Shown: piece by piece, positions 11,300 to 21,194 of the stretch
Numbering within the stretch: position 1 is the stretch's first letter
How the letters are laid out: the number at the start of each line of letters is the position of its first letter
Assembly: GCA_030549775.1 (NCBI GenBank)
Contig: CM060172.1
Location: 3,946,123 to 4,010,122 of the forward strand
Direction: 5' to 3'
Source: Tamarix chinensis
Taxonomy: Eukaryota > Streptophyta > Magnoliopsida > Caryophyllales > Tamaricaceae
Length of the DNA stretch: 64,000 nucleotides
Program-made: the position numbers and the translations under genes
The notes under the pieces: model-generated
What the model was told of the DNA's origin: nothing
Databases searched by the model: none
The model's input: only the letters and a program-made list of their open reading frames with translations

Positions 11300-13266
11300 G
11301 AGCCGACTGCAAAGAATGATTTCCCCACAAAAATATCCAGCTTATTAAACAGAAAGTGCTGTTCCCAAGAACGGCATCACCATTTTTCGTCCATGTTATT
11401 GCTAGTGTTGAGTTGGGCTCCACTGTGAGTACGAACATGATTAATGAATGGTGCGAATGTCGGTAGCATGGATGCAAGACTGCGGGCTATATATATATTA
11501 TATATATTTGATGCCAAGCTATATACATCCTTGACTGCAGCAGAGACTAAGCTGGTAGTTTATCTAATCTGTCTATAATCATCCCGTGCTTTCTCATACG
11601 AACTATTTTGCACACGTACGAAATTATCTTTAACTACCTCCCTAAACACAACACTAGATATATTAGTTTTTGATTGAGACAGAATGGTTTCTTCTCAGCC
11701 GCGGTCGGCATAAAGCTCCTGTAATTACTATCCTCAGCATCCCATCATTACTTGCTTTCGTCTCACGTATATCACCCACTGCAACCACTGATTCCAGCTT
11801 TTAGGAGCAAAATTCAACCTCAGCCAATTGAACATATGGTATTGAGTCTCAACAGCTACGATTTAAGTGCCGGATGTTGCATCTGTAGTTGCGCAGTAGA
11901 GCAACATAGCTTCTTATTAGAGTTCAAGGTTTGATGGCACATCAGCTAGGCGTCAATTTATGCCGGGGGCGTCTTAGTGCATTTCCAAACAAAATGTCCC
12001 CAGGGAACTTTCTCTATCTTTGCTATAATTTTCTCATACACTTTCCCAATAATATACTTTCCATGAATGTTGAATGTTCTTTTAAATTACTCTGGCAAAT
12101 AATTGCTTAGACCTATAATGTTTTGAAAGCGCTAGGAATGATATGAGTCATTGGAATCTAATCTTCTATAATAGTAATTCACTGACTTTCCTTATTTTCA
12201 TAAATTGCTAGAGATGCTTGCTGATGACACACTTGTCCTAGCTAAGCAGCTATCTTAGAACTAAACCTTCATCATCCTTGAGCAAATAAATATTTGCTAA
12301 GAAACTATTTCCCCACAACTTTTGTCTCCAAAATTAGTTCAAAAAAAGCTTCCACATATGCTCATATTGCATCACTTTTTGGGGGCAATAAGAAAACCTA
12401 AGCCCAAAAATCATGATTGCCACATAACATAAATTCTAGCAATTGTAATTATACTATGGAACTCATATGCCTTGTTGTCCAAGGCCTCACTTTAGCAAGT
12501 AACTTATCCAACAAAGGTGGATGCTATTTAATATTTGATCTTATAGTACTTAAGGGCACACCTAGGTAGTGAAAAGGGATTGCACCTTCTTCCCAAAGTG
12601 TAGGATTTGCTTTTTGATTATCTACAACCCACAAAGTAAGCATTGTTTTTTGAGGGGTTTACTTTCAAACAAGAAACATATCCAAAATCCCTTAATTTTT
12701 GTTTCACTAAACTTTCTCAATGGATGTCTTCTTTACATAATATTAGGAGGCCATTTGTGGAAAACAAAATAAATAATGTAAAGGCTTTTGTAGTCTAGAT
12801 ATCCCTGGAGCCAATTTTCAGGCCATAATTGTTGAAGACTCCTATGAAGGTACTTCATCCACTAGTGTCATGTGGATTGTTGCACCAAAATGATGGTAAG
12901 ATTTGCCGAACCCAAAGTCCCAATGTAATGACAAGGAATCATATGGATCATAGTCCCATCATGATAGTAAGGTGGACCATATTCTAATCTCAAGTGATGT
13001 TAGATAGTCATAGACCATAGCCACAATCCCAGTCCTAGGGTAAATAACCTTAAGCGCACTTATCTTTCACCTTAATTTCAATTATTTTATTTCATAGTGA
13101 TCAGAGAGTACATTACATATCAAATATATGCTTATATAAACTATTTGTAACAAAGGTGGGTGATCTCACATGATTCCATCCTTATCAATTTAAGGGCAGG
13201 TAACCTCTCTGGGTCCTACACTTGTCAGTTCTTTTCACATATTTTCCATAGCCCATCAAGGCTAAT
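11300..13266. other. Intergenic region, no gene seen
   Basis: It contains short (TA)n runs near 11490-11510 and AT-rich DNA. A segment at 12217-12400 has a weak LADDTL-like reading interrupted by stops, not enough to call a reverse transcriptase relic. Nothing else is recognisable. Confidence 0.4.
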
Positions 13267-13570
13267 TGTAATACCCCAAATTGAGTGGAGTATTATAAGG
13301 ATTGATTTGGCTACTTATATCAACATGGTATACCATCCTTTTGGTGATTCTATCCTAAGAACTCCACAGTTAAGCGTGCTGGCCGTGGAGCAATTTTAGG
13401 ATGGGTGACCTCCTGGGAAGTTTCGGTAATTTTCTGCAAAATTATCGGGAAGTGCGTGAGTGAGGACAAAGCGCGCTGAAAGGACTCGTGTTGATCTGTG
13501 GGGCCAGCCGATCAATCCGAAAGCACTCCAAGGTAGCCCCCGTGTGGTCGTGTCGACTCGGGGTGTTACA
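13267..13570 (+). repeat. Cassandra 5' LTR
   Basis: 304 bp, starts TGTAATACCCC and ends CGGGGTGTTACA. It contains the 5S-like block at about 13323-13428. Confidence 0.95.
13323..13428 (+). other. 5S rRNA-like segment in Cassandra 5' LTR
   Basis: The block resembles plant 5S rRNA from the GATCATACCA region to past the C box. The A box AGTTAAGCGTGCT is at 13368-13380 and the C-box region AGGATGGGTGACCTCCTGGG at 13398-13417, both essentially identical to the 5S gene internal control region. The intermediate element and both ends are diverged. It is likely to recruit TFIIIA and Pol III, but it is not a functional 5S rRNA gene. Confidence 0.92.
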
Positions 13571-13572
13571 AA

Positions 13573-13584
13573 TGGTATCAGAGC
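13573..13584 (+). other. Cassandra primer-binding site (tRNA-iMet)
   Basis: TGGTATCAGAGC, complementary to the 3' end of initiator tRNA-Met, two bases after the LTR end. Confidence 0.93.
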
Positions 13585-13718
13585 GAAACCGTAACCGTGA
13601 GCTGAACTTGGATGAGCCAGTCGGCCACCTAGCGGGACGATTCTTGGGATAAGCTGTATTTGAGACAGCTAGTGGTTGAGGCGCAACGATGACGTTGCGT
13701 TCTTTGAGTGGGGGTGAA

Positions 13719-14022
13719 TGTAATACCCCAAATTGAGCGGAGTATTATAAGGATTGATTTGGCTACTTATATTAACATGGTATACCATCCTTTTGGTGAT
13801 TCCATCCTAAGAACTCCACAGTTAAGCGTGCTGGTCGTGGAGCAATTTTAGGATGGGTGACCTCTTGGGAAGTTTCGGTAATTTTCTAAAAAATTATCGG
13901 GAAGTGCGTGAGTGAGGACAAAACGCACTGAAATGACTCGTGTTGATCTGTGGGGCCAGCCGATCAATCCGAAAGCACTCCAAGGTAGCCCCCGTGTGGT
14001 CGTGTCGACTCGGGGTGTTACA
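13719..14022 (+). repeat. Cassandra 3' LTR
   Basis: 304 bp, same termini as the 5' LTR. The 5S-like block is at about 13775-13880, with the A box at 13820-13832. The C-box region has one C-to-T change (CCTCTTGGG). Confidence 0.95.
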
Positions 14023-14199
14023 CTAATTGTATCATATGATTATTTTCATACACCACTTTATCAGTATCATGCCCCACAAGGCTACACCATCAAACCTCAT
14101 TAAGCAAATCATATGGATCTTAGTCTAACCTTCATATAGTATAGGCCATTTAGGTGTATATTATTCAATAATAATGGTCTAAATAACTTATATTAAGCT

Positions 14200-14204
14200 T
14201 TAAG
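14200..14204 (+). repeat. Target site duplication TTAAG, left
   Basis: Identical to 26553-26557 and flanks the LARD-type element. Confidence 0.93.
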
Positions 14205-15172
14205 TGTAATATCCCAAAATCCTAATTCCCGAAATTATGGCCAAATAAGGAATTTTTAGGAAAATTAATTATATAAATTCATTTATTAAAATGTAGAGAG
14301 TTAATTAAGGTATATTAAGAGGAAAATAATAAAGAATTTAATTGGAAGAAAATTTGGGTATTTCTCTAATTAGCATGAAGGTTAATGAAATTCATTCAAA
14401 TAGCCTAACTAATTTAAAAAAATGGATTTAATTATTATAATTAAAATAATTATTATTAAAATTATATATATAAATTAATTGTATAAATAAATAGATACCC
14501 AAATACCTCCAACCCAACCATTTTACCATTTTCCATTTTCCATTTTTTCCCTTTTTCCCCCTTTCTTTTCTTTTTCTTTCTTCCTCCTTTATTTTTTTTT
14601 TCTTTCTCTTCTCCTTCCTCCCCGGTTTGGGCCAGCCCGTCGGCCCAAATCTTCCTTCCTCCCTGGCCTGTCCCGCGTGCCCGGCCTGCCAACCGTCGTC
14701 GCCCGTCCCCCCCCGTGGCCCAGCGCGCCCAGCCCGCGTCGCCAGGCGCGACGCAGAGTTCTGCCTCGATATTCTCTTAAACTCCGCGTTTCAATTAGCA
14801 GGAAGTAACCGTTGCCAACCGCCGGTTCTCCCTCTCCTTTCTTTTTCCCTGGACCGCCGGTCCACCCCCCCTTTCCCTTTTCTTCTTCCTCCTGCGTGAC
14901 CGTACCCCGACCTGCAACCGCTGCACCTGCCGCAGCCGCCTGCAACGGCCGGCCACCCTGACTTTCCCTCTCCCGTCGTTTTCCTTACACCAATTCGACC
15001 CCAACCGGCCTTTTCCCCTCTCCCGAGCGACCTGCCGCTTTCCCTTTTCCTCTTCCCTCGACCCCGACGCCCCTGCCATGGCAGAACCGCCTCGACTGCC
15101 GCCACCGGGCGGCATGCCTGGTACCTGCCACCGCTTGTCTTCTTCCCCTTGGCCTTGCCCGACCGCCCTGCC

Positions 15173-15180
15173 TATAAATA
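15173..15180 (+). promoter_or_regulatory. TATA box of LARD 5' LTR
   Basis: TATAAATA at the end of a CpG- and C-rich stretch. Identical boxes lie at the equivalent place in the 3' LTR (22162), in the plus-strand LTR at 62168, and, reversed, in minus-strand LTRs at 31736 and 37936. Transcription probably starts about 30 bp downstream. Confidence 0.75.
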
Positions 15181-15829
15181 CCCCCATTGATCACCTGGGT
15201 TCGGGATTTGGAACCCCGAAACCCTGGGTTTTCTCCCTCTCGCCGCCGCCCCATCAGACACGTCGAGCGCCGCCCTCCCCCAACGCCGCCGGTCGAGCGC
15301 CGCCCAGAATCCCACCTTGCACCACCCTCCATCCAACCACGCCTTCCTCAGCCCTCGATTCGCCTTGCACGAGCCACCCCAGGCCGTGCAAAATCGCCAC
15401 CCCGAACAGCTCCTCCCAGCCCGCCGCCGCTACCAGCCACCCTTCCACCCTCCAAAATGCCCAGCAGACCTCCCTCTACCTTCCCCTACCTCCATCTTTC
15501 CCTGCCTCCCTCTCCTCCTTCCTCCCCCATCTTCCACCTCTCTCCACCACCCTCGGCCGCCGCCGTCGCCGCCTCGCGCCGCCGCCCCTTGCCACGCCAC
15601 CACCCTCACTCCACTCCCCTTCACCTGCTCCTTCTTTCCCCACCTCAAACTCCACCTCTTTCCCTCCCATCTAACCGCCACCTCCATCTTTCCCCCTCTT
15701 CTCCTCCTCCACCGCCGCCGCCGTCGCCGCCACGCGCCGCCGCCGGACCACCACCGACCCTAGGTGGTTCTCCACCCATCCAAACCCTAACCCCCCCTTT
15801 ATATAGCTGCTACTATTTTCTACTAATAT

Positions 15830-15907
15830 TAATACTAATATACTTATTATTACTATTATTATTATTATTACTTTTATTATTGTTATTATTATTCTTTTAT
15901 TATTATG

Positions 15908-15951
<44 letters not shown>

Positions 15952-16265
15952 TTTTATTACTATTATCATTTCTAATATTATGACTTATGATATTAAAGTT
16001 ATCATTTTTACCATACAAACATCTCTAGGAACCCTAACTCCTATTATGCTCAACTTTGGTTTATTTTATAAGTGTTAATATTAACAACCCTACTATTATT
16101 ATTATTATTATCTCTATTACCTTACTAAGGTTATTATTATTAATACTTAACCATACTAGGTTATTGTTATTGTTATTATTATTGCTAGGGTTATTATGGT
16201 TACTATTACTATTATTATCATTATTATTAGCATTATTACTGTTATCATTATCACCCTTAGGAATA
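15830..16265 (+). repeat. (TTA)n-rich microsatellite tract in LARD 5' LTR
   Basis: Long runs of TTA/ATT with interruptions. The tract is a few units shorter in the 3' LTR, which accounts for part of the LTR length difference. The leucine- and tyrosine-rich open frames here are artefacts of the triplet repeat. Confidence 0.9.
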
Positions 16266-16662
16266 AATTACTTGAAATGTTGTGACCTTATAATATTATT
16301 ATTTCAAACCAACACCATTGTTAGACTTAATCTTAAAAATGCTAGAGTTCTATTACTTAAAACATAAGTGTCACTATTAATGGTCTTATTATAATTATTA
16401 TTACTATCACTATTTTACTATGACTAGTGAACACTAGTATTACAAGAATGGAACTAATGGGCGTAATAAAATAAGTGTAACAATAAGTATCATAAATAAA
16501 CATATTTTTAACTACCAATATTTAGTATACTAATTCTAAAGTAAAAACCCTAGTTTTTGTATAAAATCCTTGTTAGTAATAAAAACCCTAGCCTTAAACT
16601 AAAATGAGGTTTGATAGTAATTATAAGGGAGACTAATACTTAGCATTTTTCCCCTTTTATAG

Positions 16663-16724
16663 GTAACCCCGACCAAAGCCCTAAGGAGTTAGAGGAGCGT
16701 GCTCCAAGCCCGGCGTCGCCCTAG
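16663..16724 (+). other. Conserved 62-nt block with splice-like borders (LARD 5' LTR)
   Basis: Preceded by a pyrimidine-rich CCCCTTTTATAG and followed by GTAAGG after a CTAG end. Equivalent blocks of 62 or 63 nt occur in five other LTR copies of the window. It contains GGAGCGTGCTCC, able to form a short hairpin. It is a candidate leader exon or structured RNA element. Confidence 0.6.
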
Positions 16725-16989
16725 GTAAGGACGAAGCTAATGGCCTTGTGCTATGTGTGACATGGATGTGTTGAATGTTGTGTATGCCATGCTACGCCAT
16801 GTGTTATATGATTGTGTATAACTTGTCTTATGTGTAGCGCAGCTTGGAGATTGAGGTATGTGTGGATGTGTTTCCTATGACGTGAGCATGATATGTATAT
16901 GTATGATGTCTATGATGTAATATGCTATGGCCCGCTAGGACGTGCATGTTAGGGTAAATGGTAATATGAGTTGGGGCCATCATGGGGGT

Positions 16990-17850
16990 CTTGAGGTTTA
17001 TATGGTGGTATTAGGGTTCGTATGGCGGTATTGATGTTCGTATGGCGGCATTAATGTTGTATGGTGGTATTGTGACTTTATGGAGGTATTAATGTTGTAT
17101 GGTGGTAATTGTGATTTTATGGAGGTATTAATGTTGTATGATGTTATTTGTGATTTTATGGAGGTATTAATGTTGTATGGTGGTATAATTGTTCGTATGG
17201 TGGTATTAGGGTTTGCATGGCGACATTAGGGTTTGTATGGTGGCAAAACTGTTCGTATGGGGGTATTGTGATTTTATGGAGGCATTAATGTTGTATGATG
17301 TTAGTTGTGATTTTATGGAGGTATTAGTGTTGTATGGTGGTATTAGGGTTTGTATGGTGGTGCTAGGGTTCGTATGGTGGTATTAGGGTTCGTGTGGTGG
17401 TATTAATGATTGCATAATGGTATTAATGGCTTATGGTGGTATTAGGGTTTGTAAGGTGGTATTGATGTTCGTATGGTGGTATTAATGATTTCATAATGGT
17501 ATTAATGGCTTATGGTGGTATTAGGGTTTGTAAGGTGGTATTGATGTTCGTATGGTGGTATTATGGTCGTATGGTGGTATTAGGGTTTGCATGGCGGTAT
17601 TAGGGTTCGTGTGGTGGTATTAATGATTGCATAATGGTATTAATGGCTTATGGTGGTATTAGGTATTGTAAGGTGGTATTGATGTTTATATGGTGGTATT
17701 AATGTTCGTATGGTGGTATTAATGATTGCGTAGTGGTGTTAATGGCTTATGGTGGTATTAGGGTTTGCATGGTGGTGTTATGACTTGCATGGTGGTATTA
17801 ATGTTGGCATGGCGGTATTAGGGTTGCATGGTAGAGTTAGGGTTCTGCAT
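16990..17850 (+). repeat. GGTGGTATTA minisatellite in LARD 5' LTR
   Basis: About 40 degenerate units of roughly 20 bp (TATGGTGGTATTAGGGTTCG-type), with a higher-order pattern of alternating TTAATG and TTAGGG versions. The matching array in the 3' LTR is at about 24005-24865. Confidence 0.88.
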
Positions 17851-18241
17851 GGGAGTTAATGATCGTACGGGATTAGGGCCGGAATGATTAACTCTGGGGT
17901 GTTGGGAATAAGTAGGATTGGAGTAACTAATCGTGATTGTTGAGGACAATTAAGGTTTGGGGATGGTTAAGTATGGTGGTTATGGCAAATTTGGGATAAG
18001 TGTGGCTAACCACGGTTTGTGTGGTCAATTAGGGTTGGTCATGGCTGTCTAGAGTTGTTGGTGTTATCGTGGGTATCTTTTGATTAAAGAGTAGTTATGA
18101 ATGTGGGACTTTATTAGTTGTGATGGGTACCGTATAAAGAAAATGATTTATGCATGTCAAGGACATGATGTGATTCATTAAGATACGAATAAGACATTAA
18201 TTACGTAAAGTGAAAGACTGATGAGCCCGACCCAGTCCGTT

Positions 18242-18477
18242 CCACCGGTTATGAATAGTGGTCAGAGGCGTTCTGCCTGTGCGTTTCGTGCCGATCCACC
18301 GGCTATAATAGTGGTCAGAGGCGTTCTGCCCTGTGCGTTTCGTGCCGGTCCACCGGCTATAATAGTGGTCAGAGGCGTTCTGCCCTGTGCGTTTCGTGCC
18401 GGTCCACCGGCTATAATAGTGGTCAGAGGCGTTTTGCCCTGTGTTTTTATCTCCGGACCACCGGCTATAATAGTGGG
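18242..18477 (+). repeat. 54-bp tandem array with CCACCGGCTATAATAGTGG
   Basis: Five units start at 18242, 18296, 18350, 18404 and 18458, with an exact 54-bp period. The first unit is the CCACCGGTTATGAATAGTGG variant. Spacers read TCAGAGGCGTTCTGCCC plus a TGCGTTTCGTGCCGG-type part. Confidence 0.92.
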
Positions 18478-18556
18478 GGGATTCGGGCTCGACAGAACCA
18501 AATGAATAAGTTAAACCACGGGAAAGATACTAATCACTTACAGTGGAACACCATGT

Positions 18557-18825
18557 CAGTGCAGGGCCAGTCCGTTCCACCGGTTATGAATAGTGGTCAG
18601 AGGCGTTCTGCCCTGTGTTTTATTTCCGGACCACCGGCTATAATAGTGGGGGTCCCCGTGCTTACAGGTTAAATGAAGAATGCGTGAAAAGAGATTATTA
18701 TCATAATAATGTAAGTGCGGGGCCAGTCCGTTCCACCGGTTATGAATAGTGGTCAGAGGCGTTCTGCCCTGTGTTTTATTTCCGGACCACCGGCTATAAT
18801 AGTGGGGGTCCCCGTGCTTACAGGT
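18557..18825 (+). repeat. Second CCGGCTATAATAGTGG array, 156-bp period
   Basis: Two near-identical ~108-bp units (motif starts 18577/18631 and 18733/18787), separated by ~48 bp of different sequence. Each holds one TTATGAATAGTGG and one CTATAATAGTGG version. Confidence 0.9.
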
Positions 18826-19540
18826 TAAATAAAGACTGTTGGTAAAAGAGATTATTCTCATAATAAGAAATAACGGACATTGTATGAGCATGATTCAGCT
18901 TTCCGTTTACTTATCCTGATGTATGGCTGACGTATTGATCATGTATCTTGTGTATATATGCATGTTGCTTTTATGATTGTGTGTGATTGTATGCTTAGCG
19001 TCTACGCCTTACTCAGTACTGGACCCGTACTGATACTGCCTTGATTAACCGGGTCCTGTGATGATCCACCGATGGTGGGGAGCAGACCTTTGATGCAGGT
19101 CTTGATCGTTTACTAAGTTGGGGTGGAAGACTGGATATGAGTGAGTAAGTGGTCCGGATAATTACCCTTCGAAAATCGTGTGGTTTAATCGTATTTGTCT
19201 TTAGAGGACACAGATGTTGTATTTAACTTTTCAAGGGTTTTATCGTATCTTGCTATTCCGTTATTTTAAGTATTCTGATAGATGGACCTTTTAAATCGTA
19301 TTTCGGAATGTAACTTTTACCTTCGCACTCTGATTTGTAGAACTCGTGGTTTATGAATGGTTGTCCTGGTTTTATTTCTTTCTAGCCTTAGCACTTAGTA
19401 TCGGGTCGGTAGTTATGGATCGATCTGGTACTAAGTGTGGCGGTAATGCCCCCGAGTTTACGGTTTTAATTCTCTTGCTTCCGCAAAAACTTTTGAGTTA
19501 AACGAAATTTTTCAGTAGTAAATTTGGGGGTGTTACAAGT

Positions 19541-19552
19541 TGGTATCAGAGC
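19541..19552 (+). other. LARD primer-binding site (tRNA-iMet)
   Basis: TGGTATCAGAGC three bases after the 5' LTR. Confidence 0.94.
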
Positions 19553-20403
19553 GGTTGGTCCTTCGGCCACGCTCGTTTTCGAAAGTAAATTTGGTTTTTG
19601 AACTTTGTATTTGATTTGAAGTGTGATCTAACCGTTCCTCTATTTGTTTTTAAACTTTTTAAGCTGATACCACAAGGTGGTATCAATCCTTTTGGTTGTT
19701 AAGGATCGGGTTTCGGTTAGAGACTCGGTTCTCATGACCATAAATGTTTTAGCCGAAAACGTATTTTAACTTCCTTCAAGTGATTCTTCTTTTATCCGGA
19801 TTAGCTTGTGAGGATAGTGTGGTTGGGTAGTATAAGTGGCCTTGTGATTTGCTGTTCGTTTATGTCCTCGAATATGCTTCCTTGCTACTTGACATGCTTA
19901 ACGTGTGCTAACGTTGAATTTATGTGTTTTAGTTATTATAGTTTTATAACTAGTTTGCCCTTAAGGGGGTAGTGACCCCACTAGGTTAACCCCAGCCTTG
20001 CAGGTTTAGTGGACTGAAAACCTTAGGGTATACCTTGCCGGGTGAGGTGTGATGTGACATAGATTGTAACGTATTTTGGTGGTTTAGTTTTACTTTTGGA
20101 GTTACAAGGAGTTTAAGTTATTGTTATCGTTACTATTATTTTCACCTTTATAATACCTTATTTTAAAGGACAGTGTTTTGTGACTTGTTTTGACCTTAAG
20201 TATGTACTTCTTGAATTATTATTATATTTGATTTGTTGGGCATCAAGTCTCCTTCTTTTATTTCACCCTTCATGCCTTGTGTGATCCAACTTTACTGGGT
20301 TTAGTTCGTAAGCATTGTTTTACCTTTTCTCGGAATTCCTTTTAACCTACTTATCTTGGTGAATGTCTTATTCAATTGTTTCGTCAAGTTTTTACTACTT
20401 AGG

Positions 20404-20480
20404 TCTCTCGAACTTCGGGGACGAAGTTCCTTTCTAAGAGGGTAAGGATGTAATACCCCGTGTATTTTAAAATCCAGATT
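20404..20480 (+). other. Embedded polypurine tract and LTR-start of another gypsy element
   Basis: The series CTTCGGGGACGAAGTTCC, TCTAAGAGGGTAAGGA and TGTAATACCCCGTG is the usual junction between the interior and the 3' LTR of Tekay/Del-like chromoviruses. Here it sits in the middle of the LARD interior, about 730 bp before the real junction, and no matching LTR end follows. Confidence 0.6.
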
Positions 20481-21176
20481 TGTTAAGTCTAATGATTTTA
20501 TTAGTGTAATTTGGTGTAAACAATTTATTATTTTAATTTTCGATTCGGTTTATGGATTTATCGTCGATTTTGAATTCATAATTGAACGTAATTAATCACT
20601 TTCGGGAAGCGATATTTTATTGATGTCTTAATCATTTGAATGTAATATTTTCGGGAAGTTCAAATTAAAAATATTTTCCGAACTTATTTAAGAACTCATT
20701 TTGAAATTAATTTTCTTCCGTTCTACGCTTTTTAGTTTGCGGAAAACTGATTTCGTAAATTATTAAAATTAGTCTTGATTGTTGGAAATTGACTTAAACA
20801 TTTTATTGTAGGTTTCTAAATATTATTTCCGGGTCTTATAATGTATTTCCATAAATAATATAAATCTTTACATTCAATGGTAAATTCTTCCCAAATATGT
20901 TTCTGAAGTACCTTATATATATCTTGTTATTAATTTTAAGCCTTCGGATCTTCTCAAAATAGATTTCCGATAAATAAATTTTGACTAGATTCTCCCAGTA
21001 CAAATCTTTGATATTTAGTATTTAATTTGAACTTATACCTCAGGCACAACAATCCCTAGTTCGTCCCTAAGGGGGTAGTTAGGTTAAGTATAGCTAGCGA
21101 TGCATTAATATAGAAGATTAGAATGCCCCCAACCCTAACCCTAAAGAACCGCAGGAGACTTCGGGGGCGAAGTCTG

Positions 21177-21194
21177 TTTTTAAGGGGGTAGTGA
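21177..21194 (+). other. LARD polypurine tract
   Basis: TTTTTAAGGGGGTAGTGA, directly before the 3' LTR. A CTTCGGGGGCGAAGTC-like motif precedes it, as in chromoviruses. Confidence 0.85.

Larger units (their letters stand above)
13267..14022 (+). mobile_element. Cassandra TRIM retrotransposon, complete
   Basis: Two 304-bp LTRs (13267-13570 and 13719-14022), each TGTAATACC...GGTGTTACA, surround a 148-bp interior with no coding capacity. TGGTATCAGAGC (13573-13584), complementary to initiator tRNA-Met, lies two bases after the 5' LTR. The purine run AGTGGGGGTGAA precedes the 3' LTR. The target duplication CTAAT (13262-13266 and 14023-14027) is perfect. Both LTRs contain a 5S rRNA-like segment with the internal RNA polymerase III promoter, the defining feature of the Cassandra family of plants. 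The few LTR differences suggest a moderately young insertion. Being non-autonomous, it needs proteins from another retrotransposon. Confidence 0.95.
14205..19537 (+). repeat. LARD 5' LTR (5333 bp)
   Basis: Order of parts: AT-rich start; C/T-rich and then CpG-rich U3 (14500-15170); TATAAATA at 15173; C-rich leader to 15800; (TTA)n-rich tract 15830-16260; conserved 62-nt block 16663-16724; GGTGGTATTA-type minisatellite about 16990-17850; CCGGCTATAATAGTGG arrays 18242-18806; unique tail ending GGGGTGTTACA. The same order recurs, more diverged, in other LTRs of the window. Confidence 0.95.
19538..21194 (+). other. LARD interior (1657 bp, non-coding)
   Basis: No open frame of retrotransposon type. 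It holds the primer-binding site at its start, an extra copy of the polypurine word TTAAGGGGGTAGTGA at 19961-19975, a foreign polypurine-plus-LTR-start signature at about 20410-20470, and the real polypurine tract at its end. Confidence 0.88.

Noticed and set aside
12217..12400. LINE-like reverse transcriptase trace (LADDTL)
   Set aside because: Only one short motif with several stops after it and no flanking RT landmarks.
13357..13421. Functional 5S rRNA gene
   Set aside because: Only the control boxes are close to 5S. Ends and middle are diverged and the segment lies in a TRIM LTR.
15078..15975. Long overlapping open frames in the C-rich part of the LARD LTR (repeated at 22067-22987)
   Set aside because: Proline/serine/leucine-rich frames arise on both strands from C-rich and TTA-rich composition. 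They have no domain, and they run into triplet microsatellites.
18242..18477. Regular repeats with ~35-bp spacers resembling a CRISPR array
   Set aside because: Spacers are nearly identical to each other and the context is a plant LTR, so it is an ordinary tandem repeat.
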